Under the pieces are notes generated by a model. That model made no database searches and had not been told where the DNA came from. It saw only the letters and a program-made list of their open reading frames with translations. From Pterobdella sp. o SKG-2022 (lineage: Eukaryota; Annelida; Clitellata; Hirudinida; Piscicolidae): a stretch of DNA of 64,000 nucleotides. Position 1 is the stretch's first letter. Each line of letters opens with the position of its first letter. The stretch is taken from contig OZ038320.1 in NCBI GenBank assembly GCA_964035795.1, positions 28,491,855 to 28,555,854 on the forward strand, written 5' to 3'. Positions 58,589-64,000 of the stretch are shown piece by piece. Position numbers and translations under genes: made by a program.

Positions 58589-59542
58589 ATGAAAAAGTTT
58601 TTTGAAACAAAGTTTTTTTGCAAAAATATTGTCAAAAGTCTGTTAATTTGTTTGGTTTGCTGGATATCAATAACAGTTTTTTACACGATTTTGTGGGCAA
58701 GTATTTTGCAATCAAATCCAGAATTATCTGAATCTTTTAAAGCTAACAGTAATAGCAGTAGGAATGGCAATGAGAAAAAAGTGAAAAGTGATTTGGAGTA
58801 TATTCCATACGCTTTGACTTTCTCTACCCAGCCTCACTTTTTCTCTGATTGCTTCACCGTTGATAACGCAGTAACAAAATTTGTAGCTTCAACTCAAATT
58901 TATGCATTTCTGTTTCTGAATGGTCTTTTTTTTACGTTATTGTACCAAGGACTTTTTTCAAAAACTCATATAACTTCATTAAAATTCGAAAATGAAATTC
59001 TAATTGAAGAGGTGAAACAGGCTTCATCAAAAAAGATTTTTGTTTTGCACTTTAAAATCTACAATCTTTCAAAGGAAATCATGAGCAATATGGAGGTTTT
59101 TTGCAGAATTGTATGGCCAGAAAATGAAGTAAATATCGATCTAAAACTACAAGAAAAAGATGAAGAAAGTTATTTGATGAGCCACCAATCCACAGAAAAC
59201 GTCCCAAGTAACGGCTCATTCTCACAACAGCTTGAGCTATCTTATGATAGATTAGGACCCGTGCAGAAAAAATTTTACATATTTATATGGCCCACAGTAC
59301 TTTATCATAAAGTACTACCTGGCACCCCTTTGTGGGACATTAGAAAACTACTTTCAAAAAAAGATTGTCCCACTTTTAAAGTTGAAATTATTTTGAAAGG
59401 TTTTAGAACATCTTTATCTGAACTTTTCACGGAGAAATATTCATATAATCAAAACGATATCAACTTCACTGATGAATTAATCACTCATGTCATTTTCAAT
59501 AGAGAGCTTGATTCGGATGGTGATTTCAAGATAAAACATTGA
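58589..59542 (+). CDS. Divergent inward-rectifier-K-channel-like (Kir-fold) protein, single exon
   Basis: 317 residues from the ATG at 58589, the first ATG in the frame, to TGA at 59540-59542. The layout is that of a Kir channel: TM1 at about 14-40, a pore-loop region at about 69-95, TM2 at about 97-119, then the cytoplasmic immunoglobulin-like domain to the end. Kir-like landmarks are SLKFENEILIEEV, KKIFVLHFKIYNLSKEIM (Kir: GKLCLMWRVGNLRKS type), FIWPTVLYHKVLPGTPLWDI and FKVEIILKGFRTS. The filter is lost: where Kir channels have T-x-GYG after the pore helix, this protein reads FSTQPHFFSDCF. It may be a non-conducting or regulatory paralog, or conduct something else. The absence of introns suggests retroposition or a short exon structure. 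The frame is fully open over 954 nt in AT-rich DNA, so it is under selection or young. Confidence 0.8.
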   Translation: MKKFFETKFFCKNIVKSLLICLVCWISITVFYTILWASILQSNPELSESFKANSNSSRNGNEKKVKSDLEYIPYALTFSTQPHFFSDCFTVDNAVTKFVASTQIYAFLFLNGLFFTLLYQGLFSKTHITSLKFENEILIEEVKQASSKKIFVLHFKIYNLSKEIMSNMEVFCRIVWPENEVNIDLKLQEKDEESYLMSHQSTENVPSNGSFSQQLELSYDRLGPVQKKFYIFIWPTVLYHKVLPGTPLWDIRKLLSKKDCPTFKVEIILKGFRTSLSELFTEKYSYNQNDINFTDELITHVIFNRELDSDGDFKIKH

Positions 59543-59653
59543 AAAGCTTAATGGGATTGTTCAAAAGTTTTTACAAACAATTATGAATACTTGACAAAGC
59601 TTTTTTTAATATTTTTTAAAAATATTTTGATCATTTTTTAAAAAAACCAACAA

Positions 59654-59659
59654 TTTATT
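59654..59659 (-). terminator. Likely poly(A) signal of the AIP3-like gene
   Basis: AATAAA on the minus strand, about 190 nt past the stop codon at 59846. Confidence 0.5.
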
Positions 59660-59742
59660 TGATTGAACATATCAAAAATGTTTGTCAAAAAATGAAATTG
59701 AATACAAATGAAAAATAGAACAGCTTCAAAGTGTTTTTGGTG

Positions 59743-59748
59743 AATAAA
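59743..59748 (+). terminator. Likely poly(A) signal of the Kir-like gene
   Basis: AATAAATAAA on the plus strand, about 200 nt past the stop at 59542. It lies beyond the opposing gene's signal, so the two 3' UTRs may overlap. Confidence 0.5.
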
Positions 59749-59845
59749 TAAAACGATTTGTATAAATTCATACATAACCACAAATTTAAACACGAAAGAA
59801 ATTACAAAATTAATAAAAAAAAACAATTAATTTACAAAAACTTGA

Positions 59846-62800
59846 TTAAGAATAGTTTTGACTGTTTGATCTATTTCTGAGCAGCTCTTGTCTCTGTTTT
59901 AGTTGTTCTCTTAAATGAGATTTGCTCAATTTTGCACAAAAACCTATTTCCAGGTCGGATTTAGAATTAGCATTTTTGGAAAGTCTCATGATTTCTTGAT
60001 GCATCAAAAAGGGACAGTTATTTTTATGCTGTCCAGTGTTTTCTTCCTCGAAACAATAGGGACAGGTAGATTCATAGAAACATTTTTCATCATCATATGC
60101 ATCATCGTTCAGTATACCTGCTCTTTTAAGGGTGTTGTGTTGATTAAAGCTTTCTAAATTTACTCTCGCTTCTTTATCATCATAATCTCTTGAAAGAAGT
60201 GACTTTTTTTCTTTGCTGTTCTGCTTCATCATCTGCCTGATTGCTTTTGTAACATCAACATAGTTTTTCTCGTTGAAATTAATTAAGTTACTTCTATGTT
60301 TAGGATGTTTAAAAATACTTGGATTAAATGTTTTTGATTTTTGAGAATCTTGATAATCTGTTTCTGTAAATACTGAATCAAGAGAAGATTGTTCTTTTAA
60401 AAAATCTTCTTCAATATTTCCAGAATAATCAGATTTCGCTTCTTTAAGAAAATGGTTTAGAATAAAAGGAATTCTATTATTTGAATCAGGAGAGGAAAGT
60501 CTTGAAGATTCTGAAGACGAGTAGAGATCAACAGAAAATTCGCTATCTGTCGATGATATGTCATTGTTTTTGGAAAATGAGTTTAAAAGTGTTTGGAAGG
60601 GAGGCTTAAGAGCCATCATCATGAGTGGAGTATTGGGGGCTGATTGGGTGGACGATGAAAGAGGCGTTAAACTTGTTGAATTAACAGGTTGTTGATGAGG
60701 ATAAGAGTTCGTCAAAAAACAAATAGGATTTTGAGGAATTTCATGAGAAGAATATAAATTAACGTTTCTCATACTTAATGTACTTGGAATTGTGAGTTCT
60801 GACTTTTTTTTTACACAATTTTGAGAATCTGCTGAAAACAAAGTATTGTAAAACGAACTAACTACATTTAATGCTTTTGAATCGGCCATTGGCCAAGAAA
60901 CTTCACTTTGTAAAAATGTTGGTTCCGAAACAGACAAACTAGTTAAAAAATTTTGTGGTTCAGCCATGTTTTGAAAATCGTTTGGAAAGTTCTTAGTTTC
61001 CAATTGAGTCATCGAAGAACTTTGGGTTGTCTGACTGAGATCATTCTTTTTATTGTTCATAGTTTTTCTCTCTTGGAATAAGGCTAGTCTAAACATATAA
61101 TATAGTAAAGGTAAATTTTAGTGAATCATTATTTGTATTTGAGCTTAATTTAAGATTTCAAAACAGCTAAGTGTTTTAAAAATAAATGGTTTTGTGAAAA
61201 TTTTTCTCACTTTTTAAGGGTAGAGAGAGTTAACGATAGGTTTTTACATCTTTCAAACAATGTTTCCAAACGATTTGGCTCACCCTTTACAAACCTAATG
61301 AAAATAATCTATATTATAATAGAAACCAAAATATACTTTATCGAATATAAAAATCATAACAGTATCTATGATAATTGATACACTTATTACTAAGTCTATA
61401 CCTCTCATTTTGCATTACAGATCCAATTTCAGCCATCATCATTGGTTTCAAATGATTTTTCATTAGTTCTAATCGTTCTGAAGAAAATTTTCTTTTACTG
61501 AACTAACATAAAAAATGATTTAAATGAAAAAAAATCACTTCTAACTGTTTCGACGAAAATTGAAAAAAAAACAAATTTTGTTAATTTATACTAAGAAACC
61601 AAGTGTCCTAACCAAATGCTAACAAAAGCAATGATAAAACAAAGTTATCTTTAACTTTTATATTTAAGACAAAAAAACCCCGAATTTCAAAAAAAGAAAA
61701 TCAAGATATTTGAAAAAGTAATCTTAAATTTTTTTCAACGTCATATGAAAAGACGGTGGAAGTTCACGTTAGAAGTAGAATGGAAGGTTAGCTTTTTCCA
61801 ATAACTAATAACATTTTTTAAACAAAAAAAAAATATTCAATATTCAAGTTCAAGAAAAAATTTTACATGTTTTTAATAAAGCTTTTTTGTTGAATTTCCT
61901 ATAATATTACAAGTCTTATAATTTTGATTCAAAAATCAAATTTTTTACTACAAAATTAACTTGTAAATAACCTAAATAAAAATTATATAATTTTTAAATT
62001 TCATTGAAAACTAAACTGAAAATTTAATGAACTTTTTAAAAAGATTTGCGTGCACTCTTTGCATTCTTACAAAAAGCTTTATAAAGTTTTAAATAAAGAT
62101 TTGCTGTTGTTTATTTTTATATTTCATTCAAGGCTACTCATTAATTTAAAAACCACTTGATATTCTTATACCTTTAAGATGGCTCAAAAACTTTGCCACA
62201 TGACTCAAGCTTTGATTCAGCTGTTCCACTTCTTTGACTTCGAGTAAGTTTCTATTTTTTATCACGTCGTTTTTCATTTTGTTAACCGAATCCTCCAAAT
62301 CTCTGTAAAACATCATCAAATTTTATCGTGTTCCAAGGCAACTGTTTGAAAAATATCTAGTCTTTATTAAATCAAATGATTTTTTTTACTGTACATTAAC
62401 TTCTCAAAATTCTCTAACCTTAGTTTGTTTTCAGCTATGACGGTTTCACTGTAGTATTTCAGCTTTTGCTTTTTAATATTTTTTTTGGCCACATGGCTAG
62501 GCTGTTTGCGCAGAGTATCAATCATTTCCTGTAGTCGAGGAAAAAACAAGAGTAGGTAAGTTTGGATTTAAAAATAAACATAAAGATGGTATTCTGATTC
62601 TATTATAACATCTTCATTATCTCAGTGGTTTTTCAAAAAGGTGTGATTTAAAAAATTTCTAAGTGAAATCGTACTGAATGAAATAGTGATATAATGATCG
62701 GTTAATAAAAAGAATTTAATTCTTTAAAAACTAACTTCACATGTACTACATGCTATGTTGAGTGTTTTCTTAATGCAAGACAGATTTTCTTTGTGAACTT

Positions 62801-63948
62801 GCTTCATCTCAATTAAGTCTTGTTTCAGAATCAGAGCTTGATGTTTCAAAAACTTCAATGTAGATCTTAGGTCTTGTTTCTTTGGCGTTTGTCTCATGGA
62901 TGGAGAGTGAGAAAAATTGGGCTCTGCAAAAGTGATGAGTAATAAACCTTTAAAACGTATGTTAATGATTCAACTTCAATATATTTCATATAAAAGCTTT
63001 TTTGTATGTAACTTATAATCATCCAAAAAATTTAGATTATCCATCATAAACAATTATAAGAGTTCAACAGGTTTGAATCAAATAGTCTATTTTACCATTT
63101 ATTCAATTTTCTAATATTATTTTTTAAGCCCTATTAAACAACTAAAAACAAATAAACTTTCAAATTCTAAATACCTTTAACGATAGTCACTTGAGAAAGA
63201 TCAGAATAAGCTGAAAGACTGCTTTGTTGGCTGCCCTGTTTGGTAGTGAGAAAAGGGGAAAACTGTCGAAAGTTTTGAGAGAGGGGGGAAGGCTGGTGTG
63301 TTTGGTCTGTTCGGAGTTTTGTGATTGAGCGCCTGCTTGTTCTGATTGGAACAGTGGCTGGTCTGGTGGAATTTTATTGTTGCTTTCTTAATCATGTGTT
63401 ATATACCATGTATCTCATAGAAAAATGTTTATTGACATATATTCTCAACGTGGTTTTCACAGAATAAAGAAATGTATCTTGGATACTAAAGTGAATTTTG
63501 AGTCTAAAGTTTGGTTTTTTTCAAAAAACAATCAAATCAATAACATTTAAATATTACGACAATAAAAGTGTAAATTTTCAGCATATTCTTCTTTTATTGT
63601 CAGAACATGTAGACTGCATTTCACTTATATACAATTCATACCAACCAAAAATAAAAAAATTCAAGTTTGAACTTATCTTCTCAGCAAATAAAACTCACTT
63701 GTGAATAGGGGGTGCCGATCTAACGATTTCATTTCTATTCGAAAGATGGCGTTGGTAAGGTGAAGATTTCAGTTGAGCTTTAGGATCTAAATCTTTAAAA
63801 ATTTTGAAATACAAATTTTTAAAAAATGAAGTTTTAATAGTATTTAAATAGTAATATCAACTGTTATAAAATACATTTATACTAAAAGTTGAGTTCAAAG
63901 GATGGTTTTGATGCATCCGGCTATTATCTTTATTAGTACTTTGAAACA
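59846..63948 (-). CDS. AIP3-domain coiled-coil protein, SRCIN1/KIAA1217-like (5' end outside window)
   Basis: Eight minus-strand exons with matching phases, in transcript order: 63883-63948, 63699-63786, 63175-63362, 62736-62923, 62419-62528, 62172-62302, 61402-61477, 59846-61088. They give about 695 residues. The first (63883-63948) is the least certain. After a Ser/Pro/Gln-rich lead comes a helical, charged region (LRSTLKFLKHQALILKQDLI; EEMIDTLRKQ; LRDLEDSVNKMKNDVI; VEQLNQSLSHVAKFLSHLK; MMMAEIGSVMQNE). Its order resembles the AIP3 domain of p140Cap/SRCIN1 and sickle-tail proteins, which scaffold Src signalling, actin and microtubule ends. The last exon encodes a Ser-rich disordered tail with a possible zinc knuckle C-x2-C-x8-H-x3-C (CPYC, then HKNNC) and ends at TAA 59846-59848. 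The family call rests on remembered patterns of the AIP3 segment. The exon model is firmer than the name. Confidence 0.7.
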
Positions 63949-64000
63949 CTTGAAGCAATAATGTAATACTTTGTTTCTTTTAAATGCTATAAACAACCAT

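Overview
This window is nuclear DNA from an animal, strongly AT-rich, with long introns and GT-AG splice sites plus one minor-class AT-AC intron. Its main content is a complete Cav2-type voltage-gated calcium channel alpha-1 gene on the plus strand (5032-39641). I rebuilt it as 46 coding exons whose phases all agree: 6543 nt, an exact multiple of three, giving about 2180 residues. The protein reads most like protostome Cav2 (the Drosophila cacophony type), so the host is probably an AT-rich protostome invertebrate. I cannot name the phylum.

Layout, left to right. (1) 779-1029: terminal exon of a fibrinogen-related-domain gene, then an ATT microsatellite of about 310 bp and a palindromic element. 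(2) 5032-39641: the Cav2 gene. Its first coding intron is an AT-AC (U12-type) intron. Two tandem 116-nt exons encode alternative versions of the beta-subunit binding site (AID). Several further exon-like segments sit in introns. The selectivity filter has glutamate in all four repeats, an IQ domain follows IVS6, and the distal tail is Gln/Asn-rich. Introns carry a tRNA-derived SINE, hairpin elements and short tandem repeats. (3) 39642-45818: AT-rich 3' flank with a GC-rich, structured, A-tailed island near 44050-44175. (4) 45829-49394: a decayed non-LTR retrotransposon encoding a PHD finger, reverse transcriptase and a restriction-like endonuclease, flanked by a 10-bp target-site duplication. 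(5) About 49930-52706: a second decayed non-LTR element of the APE-endonuclease type. (6) 55959-57459 minus: a two-exon BRI3-like membrane-protein gene. (7) 58589-59542 plus: a single-exon inward-rectifier-K-channel-like (Kir) protein whose selectivity-filter signature has been replaced. (8) 59846-63948 minus, incomplete at its 5' end: a coiled-coil gene resembling the AIP3 domain of SRCIN1/KIAA1217 proteins, convergent with the Kir-like gene.

The four right-hand and central genes are ordinary single-copy-looking animal genes, not an operon. The most unusual items are the Kir-like protein without a canonical filter, the paired AID exons, and the AT-AC intron with near-ideal minor-spliceosome signals.
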